Source: an uncultured Desulfovibrionaceae bacterium (GTDB taxonomy: Bacteria; Desulfobacterota; Desulfovibrionia; Desulfovibrionales; Desulfovibrionaceae). From it: 64,000 nucleotides of DNA. The notes beneath the pieces are model-generated. The model saw nothing but the letters and a program-made list of their open reading frames with translations, had not been told where the DNA came from and did no database searches. Shown in pieces: positions 56,201-63,168 of this stretch. A program made the translations under genes and the position numbers. The stretch covers positions 1-64,000 of the forward strand of contig CASGAP010000001.1 of the NCBI GenBank assembly GCA_949299515.1, written 5' to 3'. Every line of letters begins with the position of its first letter. Within the stretch, counting starts at the first letter, position 1.

Positions 56201-56667
56201 TGCTCAAGAAGGGAGTATCTGCTTGCTGTTTCTTTTGAATTTTCTTCATCGTCGCTTTCTTCAATAAAACCTGCTCCGCGGAGTTTGGCTATGTTCATTA
56301 TGCAAAAACCAAGTTCATGGGGGTGACGCAAAGGTTCCTGCATGGCTTTTGCCCGCAGAGCATAGGGAGCCGAACGCAGGCCAAGTTCTAAGGCTGATCT
56401 GTCGACAGGGAGCAGTCCGTATTCCTGCAAAAGCGCTGTCAGTTGTTTTTTGCGTATTTTTCTGTGTTTTTTGTTTGTCCGCTGATTGCGTGCAATGCGC
56501 CTTGCCTGCGCACCTTCGGGGCAGGAACAAATACGCACGCCTGCATCTAAAATGCATTCAAAAGAATGTATGTCATTTAAATCCTTTGCGTCCTGTTTTA
56601 TTTTAAAAAGTGCCGTGCCGATGGAGCTTATGCCCAAATCTATTCCCAATATGTAACGCGGTTTCAT
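53239..56667 (-). CDS. cas9: CRISPR-associated endonuclease Cas9 (type II-C)
   Basis: Cas9 cuts DNA guided by crRNA:tracrRNA. At 1142 residues it is in the short II-C range. All nuclease residues are present. RuvC-I D10 is in 'ILGIDLGISS', RuvC-II E528 in 'IKLEVARDF', the HNH His605 in 'EIDHIIPQ', and RuvC-III H775 and D778 in 'HHALDAIVL'. The Arg-rich bridge helix is 'RRIARNQRTNKKHRKIRKK'. The start (MKPRYILG) follows AGGGGAAAAC. Upstream in-frame codons are the tracrRNA anti-repeat and are not coding. No csn2 or cas4 is present. Confidence 0.97.
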   Translation of the reverse strand: MKPRYILGIDLGISSIGTALFKIKQDAKDLNDIHSFECILDAGVRICSCPEGAQARRIARNQRTNKKHRKIRKKQLTALLQEYGLLPVDRSALELGLRSAPYALRAKAMQEPLRHPHELGFCIMNIAKLRGAGFIEESDDEENSKETASRYSLLEQILKQEKITLSEFLAKHLRENQCVRQRKEFLETKVKFSVPRYLVKKDFHDLMQKQAKNFSLTEEQIKAIYKIIFSDFPKAPYGNAPCSLLPETGNRLPKMHRLAEYARIYQQCNNIRYQTEQGSKPLTKEMRDALVTELMQGKELKKTQIKQILQKHTGEKILSTNNFVQDEEIAAIKPFALIKAFKDIPSFWQMSEQEQDELIEFIADPLDKKADGSKPVLYDEETFLALCMEKLNLTGTDGEQKMYACLNALPKDRTMLGKKATQAIVKVLRDGISKENVWTAPTYYDAVMECEFKNKNTQAKQLEKLPYYGEVLPHAILPIHPWHVQRAAKEERIGRIANPVVHVILNQLRKVVNEIIDLYGKPEMIKLEVARDFGLSKVKRDKLIREQQQNEKNNMRIDKELEKYHYARTKTNRLKYKLWESQNKKDIYTQEPIPVTDFASYEIDHIIPQAAGGTNTLSNLLLTRVNNLKSDTFAYDFIQSRFSDRWEAIKKDLETMPKNKAWRFQEDAKSRFSLLGDELDNDYADRRLQDTRYMTKIALQYLQCICPDNILAVRGSMTAELRKVWQLSGIEFELMGLTVPRHQINTETGEVIYVNGEPQINPDWEPKPRIDHRHHALDAIVLCAVTRSLAQKMHRAAKRNQKIDVSLLSVPFINSSAYPKDQDFRHIVLDTLRKIKVSHKAEHDTNMQLHNETALRILDYDDKKELHTATYMRSLEKIDSFSTLEKIAVSEDLGNSAALQKIRSRCQTIINAVTAQKFAAEQSLAQKNAEYKEQGKKEIKINEQNLVQEAIRLANAGKKYPVAQKYTLVNIREKQQCGYEPDSNHRMDFFVYTEGKAKGKIGWECIKSIDAANPHFEPQWKQNAKLLWSVCKGDLLELRLNQELIAKCKIPAAFIQKNEQGEQIMLAKVLKFSSTNMVIVSCFDARQGTGNPAKIDKENFKLWTGGGNGLKTYCDMQARKVLLTPFGKIRKKEKKLWNGKKI

Positions 56668-56691
56668 ACTGTTTTCCCCTGTAAATTGTGC

Positions 56692-56720
56692 TTGCAAATA
56701 TTTTTCTTCTTTGTTATAAA
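56692..56720 (+). promoter_or_regulatory. Promoter of the tracrRNA
   Basis: TTGCAA (56692-56697) and TATAAA (56715-56720) are 17 nt apart on the plus strand. They lie just before the anti-repeat and within the divergent leader of cas9. Confidence 0.65.
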
Positions 56721-56726
56721 AGATTA

Positions 56727-56834
56727 TCTGATTTATTTTTAGCAGGATTAAATCAGATAGGCAATAAAACAAGTATGATTTCTTTTAGAAATTATGCGTA
56801 AAATTTAGAAAGCCCTTTCGGGCTTTCTTTTTTT
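56727..56834 (+). ncRNA. tracrRNA
   Basis: An anti-repeat at 56736-56770 pairs with the CRISPR repeat along nearly its full length. One C-to-T change still allows a G-U pair, and one base is missing. It is followed by a nexus-like hairpin ATGATTTC/GAAATTAT (about 56775-56796) and a terminator AGAAAGCCC/GGGCTTTCT plus T7 (56807-56834). The total of about 108 nt is normal for II-C. The start is inferred from the promoter. Confidence 0.9.
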
Positions 56835-56992
56835 ATGCTGTTTTTATACTGTAATTATCCGCTTGGAACGCCGCAGACATTTTCTTTCATAGTCCGCATT
56901 ATTGGTTCGGTGTCTGCATTTTTTAGGATTATTATAATTTGTAATAAGTTGAGGTGTTAAATTATGATATTTTGTTGTTTTATGGAAAAGTG

Positions 56993-57154
56993 TTATAAAT
57001 CTTCCTCTTCTTCGTAGCATTCAAAGGGGAAATTGTCCGTATAATCTTTGAGGGCTTCTCTGACGATTTCAAAGCGGGGAGTATAGTATTCTTTTTCAAA
57101 ATAAATGATTTTGTCGTACAGTTCGTCGGGCAGCTGAATTTTGACGCGTATCAT
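56993..57154 (-). CDS. Small ribbon-helix-helix-like protein
   Basis: A 53-residue frame begins 'MIRVKIQLPDELYDKI' and continues with 'RFEIVREALKDYTDNF'. This is the beta strand-helix-helix order of small CopG/Arc repressors. The C-terminus is very acidic ('CYEEEEDL'). It is the third of three such short genes in a row (13 nt after the next), with no toxin gene beside them. It is too short for most gene finders and its function is unknown. Confidence 0.6.
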   Translation of the reverse strand: MIRVKIQLPDELYDKIIYFEKEYYTPRFEIVREALKDYTDNFPFECYEEEEDL

Positions 57155-57167
57155 TTTATACCTCGTT

Positions 57168-57401
57168 TTAATAATAGTTTTTATAATATTCCAAGGTCAT
57201 GGGCGGTTCTTCGTCAGTGAAGTCAAATTCAGGCGGATCGATATGGAAGGAACTTTGCAGAATGTATAGCTTTTCGGTTTCTTCCAAATGTTCCTTTATG
57301 GCCTCGATAATGACTTCTTTTACGGGAATTTTTCTGCATTCTGCGACCTGTTTTAATCGTTCCAATACATCTACTTCAATATTGACAATCAGTTGTTTCA
57401 T
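57168..57401 (-). CDS. Ribbon-helix-helix domain protein
   Basis: The 77-residue protein starts 'MKQLIVNIEVDVLERLKQVAE' and continues with 'VIIEAIKEHLEETEKLY', the pattern of CopG-type DNA-binding antitoxins. An acidic tail ('FDFTDEEPP') follows and would suit toxin binding. The ATG follows GAGGAGAA. It lies 11 nt after the first gene of the set. Confidence 0.7.
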   Translation of the reverse strand: MKQLIVNIEVDVLERLKQVAECRKIPVKEVIIEAIKEHLEETEKLYILQSSFHIDPPEFDFTDEEPPMTLEYYKNYY

Positions 57402-57412
57402 ATTCTCCTCAC

Positions 57413-57637
57413 TTATTTTTTGGGGACTGCTTTGTTTTGTTCAATCAGTTCTTGTTCCGTGAGATAGATTTTTTCCAGTTCTTCAAGGTGCAGGCGTATT
57501 GCTTTCTGAATGTAAAATGTTTTGCTGCGGTCGGTGCGTTCCGCAAGCCGTTCCAAACGGGCGTGCAGTTCAGGGGTCAGCCTTAATGATGTAGAATATG
57601 CTTTTCTTTCTTGGTTGGTTTTGAATCCGCTGTTCAT
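57413..57637 (-). CDS. RHH antitoxin-like transcription regulator
   Basis: The 74-residue protein has 'AYSTSLRLTPELHARLERLAERTDRSKTFYIQKAIRLHLEELE', a clear RHH fold similar to RelB/CopG-family antitoxins. I started it at 57637, with AGGAGG 4 nt before. The upstream in-frame extension crosses its promoter. A perfect palindrome overlaps the -10 box, so it probably represses itself. No RelE/ParE-like toxin follows. Confidence 0.78.
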   Translation of the reverse strand: MNSGFKTNQERKAYSTSLRLTPELHARLERLAERTDRSKTFYIQKAIRLHLEELEKIYLTEQELIEQNKAVPKK

Positions 57638-57670
57638 GGTACCTCCTGACAAGCTGCTGTGTATTGTAAG

Positions 57671-57706
57671 TGTACTACTTGTAGTACACATATATAACCA
57701 TGTCAA
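57671..57706 (-). promoter_or_regulatory. Promoter and operator of the RHH gene set
   Basis: On the minus strand TTGACA (57701-57706) and TACAAG (57678-57683) are 17 nt apart. The palindrome TGTACTAC-TT-GTAGTACA (57671-57688) covers the -10 box, as is normal for antitoxin autoregulation. Confidence 0.65.
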
Positions 57707-57856
57707 GTTAACGTTATACAGGAATGAAGTAAGGAGAGTTAAGGGATATTGTGATTTGTAACTGGAAAAATTTTTGCAGAATTGTTTGGACTGTGCAGAA
57801 CAATTTTTTTGATTGAGGGTATAAATTTTTTGTGGGGAATAGTGCGGGGAACAAAA

Positions 57857-57891
57857 ACAAAAAGGACTTAGAGGTTTCTCTAAGTCCTTCA
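57857..57891 (-). terminator. Terminator of tRNA-Glu
   Basis: The 11-bp stem AGGACTTAGAG/CTCTAAGTCCT is followed on the minus strand by TTTTTGTTTTTG, 9 nt after the tRNA. Confidence 0.85.
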
Positions 57892-57898
57892 AATTTGT

Positions 57899-57975
57899 TG
57901 GCGTCCTCAGGGGGATTTGAACCCCCGTTGACGGCGTGAAAGGCCGCTGTCCTGGGCCGGCTAGACGATGAGGAC
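57899..57975 (-). tRNA. tRNA-Glu (TTC anticodon)
   Basis: The minus strand folds as a cloverleaf with acceptor GTCCTCA/TGAGGAC and anticodon loop CTTTCAC (anticodon TTC). The T-arm is GGGGGTTCAAATCCCCC, and the 3' CCA is encoded. Its 3' end faces the CRISPR/RHH island, a common integration site. I saw no duplicated 3' end on the far side. Confidence 0.97.
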
Positions 57976-58038
57976 GTGTGCCGTGAAAAGTCTTTTATGT
58001 AAAAACGGCGGGTTTGTCAAATGTTTTTTTTAAAAAAA

Positions 58039-60684
58039 TTAAATTTTTTTGGATTTTCTGTTTGATTTCTCGGATTTCTTTTTTCCTGATTTTTTGCCAG
58101 TCTTTTTCTCTTTTGATTTTTCTTCCGCACGCGGTTTGGTTTTGCCTTTGCCGTCCTTGGCTTTGGAAGAGTGTTTTTTGTTTTTTCCGGTGCTGCGGGG
58201 ATTTTTATCGGATTTTGCAAACAGTCTGCTTTTGCCTTTTGCCCGTCTTGGGGTGACGCCCTCCAGGCTTAAATCTATTTCCAGGCGGGTAATGTCCACA
58301 AATTCCAGTTTGACGGTTATTTCGTCGCCGAGTCTGTATTCAGTGCCCGTGCGTTCGCCGTAGAGGATTTGAGCGTCTTCGTCATAGACGAAATAGTCGC
58401 TGCCGAGTTTTTCCATGCGTATCATGCCTTCGGCCATATTTTCGGCAAGTTCCGCAAATACGCCGAAATTGCTCAGGCCGCTGATTACGGCTTTATAGGT
58501 TGTGCCGATGTGTTTTTCCAGCATGAGGCAGGAAAGGCGGCGGAACACTTCGCGTTCGGCGCTTTGGGCGGTGCGTTCCCGTTCGTTGCAGATATCGGCG
58601 GTGTTTTCCAGATAGTCGGGGCTGAATATTGCCTGTTTTCCGTCAATTAGGCCAAGCTGTGCTTTAAGGCTTCTGTGTACCGCTAAATCCGCATAACGGC
58701 GTATGGGTGACGTGAAATGACAGTAGCAGCGGGAGGCCAGGCCGAAATGTATGTCCAAATACGGGCTGTAGCGTGCCTGCATCATGGAACGCAGAATCAT
58801 GCGGTGGGCGAGGTAACTGTTTTTGGCTATGGAAGCCAGCGGGCTGTCCGCATTATTTTGGGCGCTGTGTCTGGCGTTTTCCAGACTGTCCAGAATTTGG
58901 GCAAGCCAGGCGTTTTCGCCGAGCTGGCTTGGGGATTGGCCCGGTAAAATTTCTGCCAGGGCGCTCTGGTTAAAAACCGCGGAAAGGGTTTGCAGGCGTT
59001 CCGGTGCGGGGGCGGGGTGTATGCGGTACAGGCAGGGCGCGCTGTTTTTGTGCAGAAATTCCGCAACAGCCTCGTTGGCGGCAACCATGAATGCTTCGAT
59101 AAGTTCGTGTGCGAAAAAGTGCGGACGCGTTCCGAGGCCGACTACCGTATCATTATTAATGATGCAGCGCTGTTCTGGAATGTCCAAATGCAGGGCACCG
59201 GCTTTGCGGCGTTTTTTGATGAGGATTTCCGCCAGTTCTTTGGCGCAGAAAAGCATATTTGCAACTTCTTCGGTTACGGCGGCGGCAAAAGTGTCCCGTT
59301 CTGCTTTGCCGGTATTGAAGAGTTCCTGCACTGCGTCGTAGGAAAGCCGAGCTTTGGAACGCATGATTCCCTGACCGAATTCTGTTTTTTTGACTTGCCC
59401 TTTATCGCTGAAAAGGATTTTTGCAAACATGACCCGATGGTCTTCCCCGGGACGCAGGCTGCACAGACCGTTGGAAAGCGCTTCGGGCAGCATGGGTTCC
59501 ACGGAATTGGGGAAATAGTAGGAATTGCCGCGGTGTTTGGCTTCTTTGTCCAGTTTGGAATAGGGCGTGACATAACGGGATACGTCGGCTATTGCCACGG
59601 TAAGCAGATATTCCGTGCCGACTTTTTCCGCACATACAGCGTCGTCAAAATCTCTGGAATCCGCGCCGTCAATGGTTACAAGGCACATTCCACGCAAATC
59701 CGTATCGCGCTCTTCGGGCTGAATGCGGTACTGCTGCCGATCATTCCTTCCGAGCGGAAAGCCTTCCGCACGGGCGATGTTTTCCGCTTCCGCAAGAACA
59801 TCGTCGGGAAATTCCGTGGGGATATTGTTGCTGACTTTGGTGATGTTTTCCTGTACGGAAACTTTGTTTTGGCCGCCGAGGAATTTTTCCGGCATACCGA
59901 GCCATAGGGGACGGTCCAGCCGTGAGGGCAGGCATTCGCCCATGCGCACCTGAAGCAAATCCCCTTCCTGCAGAACGGCGTTTTCTTCTGCCGCAAGGCT
60001 GTGCAGAAATTCTTCCGTCAGCGGCACCAGTACGCCGAAATTGAAACGGCTGTCCGTGGGACTGGCAATGAAGCCGTGTTCCGCCAGATGTTTGATATGT
60101 TTTTTTTGCCGTTTGTCTGCGTCTTTTTCCAGCCGGACGGTAAGAACCTTGTGTGTGCGTTCGATGATTTTGGTTACTTTGCCTTCGCGGCGTTTGACAA
60201 TGCCGCGGGCGTTGGGCCGCGGTGCGGGCAGGAGGGCAACTTCCACGATGTCGCCGTTCCATGCGTCGCCGATAAAGTTTTCGGGAATATAAACATCTTC
60301 TTTTATCTGCGGGAATTCTTCTTTGTTTATGGCAACAAAGCCTGCTCCGGAACGCTGAATGGCAATTTTGCCGCTTACGTGCAGAAGGTCTGCGCTGACG
60401 GAATACGTGCCGCCGCGGCGGCGTATTATTTTGCCTTCTTCCGCCAGTTCCTGCAGAAGTTCCAGCACTTCTTTTTTGGAGTGCCGCGTTACGTCTGCCC
60501 GCCGCAGAATATCGTCAAGCCGCAGGGGGTGGGGCGTGTTTTGCAGGATTTCGTATATAATGCCGCGGGAAAAGCCCTGGCGCTCCGCGGAATGTTTATT
60601 GTGTTCCGTCGCAGTGTCTTGGTCTTTTGCGATGCGTTCTTCTTTGCCGAAATATATTTTTTTCTTTTTGGAGTTTTTTTTCAT
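58039..60684 (-). CDS. rnr: Ribonuclease R
   Basis: RNase R is a processive 3'-to-5' exonuclease for structured RNA. The 881-residue protein has an N-terminal winged-helix part, cold-shock domains, the RNB core with 'TIDGADSRDFDDAV' (catalytic Asp), and an S1 domain near 720-800 ('VISGLSNFGVFAELAENM'). A long Lys/Ser-rich tail (about 805-881) follows and is typical of the family but longer than usual. It lies upstream of tRNA-Glu on the same strand. Confidence 0.96.
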   Translation of the reverse strand: MKKNSKKKKIYFGKEERIAKDQDTATEHNKHSAERQGFSRGIIYEILQNTPHPLRLDDILRRADVTRHSKKEVLELLQELAEEGKIIRRRGGTYSVSADLLHVSGKIAIQRSGAGFVAINKEEFPQIKEDVYIPENFIGDAWNGDIVEVALLPAPRPNARGIVKRREGKVTKIIERTHKVLTVRLEKDADKRQKKHIKHLAEHGFIASPTDSRFNFGVLVPLTEEFLHSLAAEENAVLQEGDLLQVRMGECLPSRLDRPLWLGMPEKFLGGQNKVSVQENITKVSNNIPTEFPDDVLAEAENIARAEGFPLGRNDRQQYRIQPEERDTDLRGMCLVTIDGADSRDFDDAVCAEKVGTEYLLTVAIADVSRYVTPYSKLDKEAKHRGNSYYFPNSVEPMLPEALSNGLCSLRPGEDHRVMFAKILFSDKGQVKKTEFGQGIMRSKARLSYDAVQELFNTGKAERDTFAAAVTEEVANMLFCAKELAEILIKKRRKAGALHLDIPEQRCIINNDTVVGLGTRPHFFAHELIEAFMVAANEAVAEFLHKNSAPCLYRIHPAPAPERLQTLSAVFNQSALAEILPGQSPSQLGENAWLAQILDSLENARHSAQNNADSPLASIAKNSYLAHRMILRSMMQARYSPYLDIHFGLASRCYCHFTSPIRRYADLAVHRSLKAQLGLIDGKQAIFSPDYLENTADICNERERTAQSAEREVFRRLSCLMLEKHIGTTYKAVISGLSNFGVFAELAENMAEGMIRMEKLGSDYFVYDEDAQILYGERTGTEYRLGDEITVKLEFVDITRLEIDLSLEGVTPRRAKGKSRLFAKSDKNPRSTGKNKKHSSKAKDGKGKTKPRAEEKSKEKKTGKKSGKKKSEKSNRKSKKI

Positions 60685-60712
60685 GGTATTCTCTTTATTT
60701 TCTTTTTATGTT

Positions 60713-61792
60713 TTATAATCGCGGGACAACGGTGTCTGCAAGCCAGGAGTCAAATGACTGTGCCGTGAAAAGCGTAGCATGAAAATTCAGCTGCGTTGCG
60801 GTAAAATAAATTTCTTTGTCCGCAAGCTGCGGAAACGTTTCCAGCTTTGCCGCGTCTTTTTCCGTGCAGACAAGCGGGATTTCCAGCCGCAGAAGCTTGG
60901 GCAGCACGCTGTCCATAGGGGCGTGGTCTTTCAGGAAAAAGTCTGCGCTGCTGGGCCTGCCCAGAAAACGTTCCGCGCTTTCTTTGAACTGCAGGGGATT
61001 GCCTATGCCTGCCAGCAGAGCGTAAGCCGTGAGCGGTTTTGCCGCTTTGCCGAACAGCGGCACCAGTTCCTGTATGCGTAAATCAAAAACAAACAGGGGC
61101 TTGCCGAAGGGGCGGAGTTTTTCTGCGGCGCTTTGGGCGATGCTGTTCCATTCCTGCGGCGGGCATTTGACCAAAAAGCAGGAGGCGCGGTGCAGGGCGC
61201 TTTTGGGTTCGCGCCAAGTGCCGTACGGGATAAGCCTGTTCCAGCTGTAAGTGGCAAACGGGCTGTTTTTTTTGGCAATTAAATCGTCTTTGTCCAGCAG
61301 TACCAAATTAAAATCACGGGCAAGGCGAAAATGCTGGAAGCCGTCGTCCATGAGCAGAAGCCGTGTTTCGGGCAGGTATTTTTGTGCATAGGCGGCGCTC
61401 AGTGTCCTGTCCGGGCCGATGATCACTGCGGCGTCCGGGTTTTTTTTTACGAGCATACGCGGCTCGTCGGGAAGCGGAACTGTACTTAGCAGTGAATTTT
61501 TGTCAAGCAAAAAAGGGTGTTGGGGCAGTTTTGTGCCGTATCCGCGGCTGAGCACCGCGCAGGGTACGGAACGGGCGCGGAAAAATTTTAGCAGATAATC
61601 TATGACCGGGCTTTTGCCTGTGCCGCCCCAGGAAATATTGCCCACGCACAGGCAGGGAACGTGCGGGCGCAGGGATTTTTTTATACCAAGGCCGAACAGC
61701 GCCGCCCGAAGTTTGGCAATGGCGCCGAAAATCAGGGACAGAGGGAAAAGCAGCGGCGCCAGCAGTATTTGCGGTTTATGTTTTTGTGCCAT
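60713..61792 (-). CDS. lpxK: Tetraacyldisaccharide 4'-kinase
   Basis: LpxK adds the 4'-phosphate in lipid A synthesis at the inner membrane. The 359-residue protein has an N-terminal membrane segment ('LLAPLLFPLSLIFGAIAKL') and the Walker A motif 'GNISWGGTGKSP'. 'LMDDGFQHFRLARD' is the family signature. The ATG at 61792 overlaps the end of the GIY-YIG gene. A start 72 nt earlier is possible but gives an atypical N-terminus. Confidence 0.95.
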   Translation of the reverse strand: MAQKHKPQILLAPLLFPLSLIFGAIAKLRAALFGLGIKKSLRPHVPCLCVGNISWGGTGKSPVIDYLLKFFRARSVPCAVLSRGYGTKLPQHPFLLDKNSLLSTVPLPDEPRMLVKKNPDAAVIIGPDRTLSAAYAQKYLPETRLLLMDDGFQHFRLARDFNLVLLDKDDLIAKKNSPFATYSWNRLIPYGTWREPKSALHRASCFLVKCPPQEWNSIAQSAAEKLRPFGKPLFVFDLRIQELVPLFGKAAKPLTAYALLAGIGNPLQFKESAERFLGRPSSADFFLKDHAPMDSVLPKLLRLEIPLVCTEKDAAKLETFPQLADKEIYFTATQLNFHATLFTAQSFDSWLADTVVPRL

Positions 61793-62060
61793 ACAGTTGC
61801 TCAAGATATATGCGTTTTTTGTGTTTCGGTAATCGTTTAATAGTATATTCGGTTTTAAGTGCAAGTGATTTATTGGGAAATTTTTGGAAAAAAATAAGTA
61901 AAACCGGCCGCCTGCCTGCCGTATATTTGGCGCCGCCCCTGATCAGGCCGTTATGCTGCTGAAATCGGGTTATGATGTTGGAAGTTATGCCGCAGTACAG
62001 GGTTTTGTCGCTGCATTCGGCAAGATATACATACCATTCTGTGTCAGGGCTTTTTTTCAC
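61776..62060 (-). CDS. GIY-YIG family protein (UPF0213 type)
   Basis: The protein has the small GIY-YIG fold: 'WYVYLAECSDKTLYCGIT' (the variant GIY and YIG motifs), 'RFQQHN' and 'GAKYTAGRRPV', with Arg and Glu ('LKTEYTIKRL') in place. The family is about 90 residues and its role is unknown. I chose a GTG at 62060, giving 94 residues. An ATG at 62120 is also open but runs far into crcB. It overlaps crcB by 17 bp and lpxK by 17 bp. Confidence 0.82.
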   Translation of the reverse strand: MKKSPDTEWYVYLAECSDKTLYCGITSNIITRFQQHNGLIRGGAKYTAGRRPVLLIFFQKFPNKSLALKTEYTIKRLPKHKKRIYLEQLYGTKT

Positions 62061-62499
62061 GGGAGCGGATAAAACCTCTTTTTTTTCCAAGATATACGCA
62101 AACAAGACAGAGCACAACATTTAAAAACAGGTTTAAAAGCGCGTGCAGGCCGTGCAGCGCGGAAAACGGGTGGCCGGCAAGGTAGGCGGCAAACTGCGGG
62201 GAAAAGTGCGCATGGGGTGCGGCATATGCGGCGCCTATGAGAAAAATGTCGTGGATAAAGGCGGAAAACGTTGTCAGCGAACCGAGAAACGCCGTGGCAA
62301 TGCATATTGTCTGATAGGAATTTTTGTCACGGGGAGTGCTGTAATAAAGGCCGAGCAGGAACGAGCCCAGCATATTGGCAAGCAGTATGCCGAGGGGAAA
62401 GGCAAAGCCGCCGCAGGCGGCGACGATTTGTCCCCGCAGCAGGGCGCCTGCGGCGGCACCGAAAAACAGGCATAAAAAAAGTAGCAGATATTTTTTCAT
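62044..62499 (-). CDS. crcB: Fluoride channel CrcB/Fluc, long subunit
   Basis: The 151-residue membrane protein has four hydrophobic helices and the Fluc signature 'ATAFLGSLTTFSAFIHD', with 'GILLANMLGSFLLG' earlier. Fluc channels export fluoride as dual-topology dimers. The loop 'AAPHAHFSPQFAAYLAGHPF' before the last helix is an unusual insert. It is paired with a second crcB whose stop overlaps its start (ATGA). Confidence 0.92.
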   Translation of the reverse strand: MKKYLLLFLCLFFGAAAGALLRGQIVAACGGFAFPLGILLANMLGSFLLGLYYSTPRDKNSYQTICIATAFLGSLTTFSAFIHDIFLIGAAYAAPHAHFSPQFAAYLAGHPFSALHGLHALLNLFLNVVLCLVCVYLGKKRGFIRSREKKP

Positions 62500-62861
62500 A
62501 GCAGGAATGTGACTCCGAAAAAGCCCAAGGAAAACAGAATAAAGCCGAAGCTAAGGTTCAGCATGACATTGACGGCGGCATGGAGCAGGCCTTTGTTTAT
62601 AAAGAGCATATAGGTATCGTGGGAGAATGTGGAAAAGGTGCTGAGGGCGCCGAGAAATGCATACATTGTGTTCTGCAACATATTAATATCATATACAAAG
62701 TTAATAGCCGCGGCAAAGCTTGTTCCCATTATAACGCAGGCGAGGCTGTTGCAGACGAGTGTTCCGTATGGGAATTTATACTTATTAAAAAAGGAAGTTA
62801 TGGAAAAACGGAGTGCGGCTCCCAAAAAAGAAAACACGCAGATTAAAAAAATTTTAGTCAT
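62496..62861 (-). CDS. crcB: Fluoride channel CrcB/Fluc, short subunit
   Basis: The 121-residue protein has four helices, 'LGAALRFSIT', 'TLVCNSLACVIMGT' and 'YAFLGALSTFSTFSHD', all typical of Fluc. A tandem pair usually means an obligate heterodimer. Start at 62861. Codons before it are AT-rich leader. I see no fluoride riboswitch upstream. This gene opens the minus-strand run crcB-crcB-GIY-YIG-lpxK-rnr. Confidence 0.92.
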   Translation of the reverse strand: MTKIFLICVFSFLGAALRFSITSFFNKYKFPYGTLVCNSLACVIMGTSFAAAINFVYDINMLQNTMYAFLGALSTFSTFSHDTYMLFINKGLLHAAVNVMLNLSFGFILFSLGFFGVTFLL

Positions 62862-63168
62862 AATAATGAAATTTTTGTGAAAAAAAGAATTAAACAAATT
62901 TTAATATAACTTGTTGATTATTTTGGATAAACAACAGTTTTTTCTGAAAATCGCGTCTTGACGAAGAATAAATTATTATTTAGTGTAACTCAAGTTTTAA
63001 GGTGATTTTATTTTAAAAAGGCAAAAAAATAAATAATATCACATAATTGTATATAAATTTTTAACGGTTTGGACAATTGTGTGCGGGCATTTTTAAAATA
63101 ATATCATAGCAAACGGCAGAGTTTTTTGCCGTTACTTGTGTTGATTAGGTTTAGAGTTGGAGGATTTG
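62862..63168. other. AT-rich divergent promoter region
   Basis: No gene is visible. A 7-bp hairpin AACGGCA/TGCCGTT lies at 63112-63133, in the leader of the permease gene. TGG-N9-TGC at 63070-63084 has sigma-54-like spacing but a poor sequence. Confidence 0.4.

Noticed and set aside
50957..57975. Site-specific integration into tRNA-Glu with att repeats
   Set aside because: The tRNA 3' end faces the island, but I found no copy of its last 20 bases near 51 kb and no integrase gene, so an att pair is not supported.
63070..63084. Sigma-54 promoter before the APC permease
   Set aside because: Spacing fits, but the bases (TGGACAATTGTGTGC) are far from consensus at -24 and -12 flanks.
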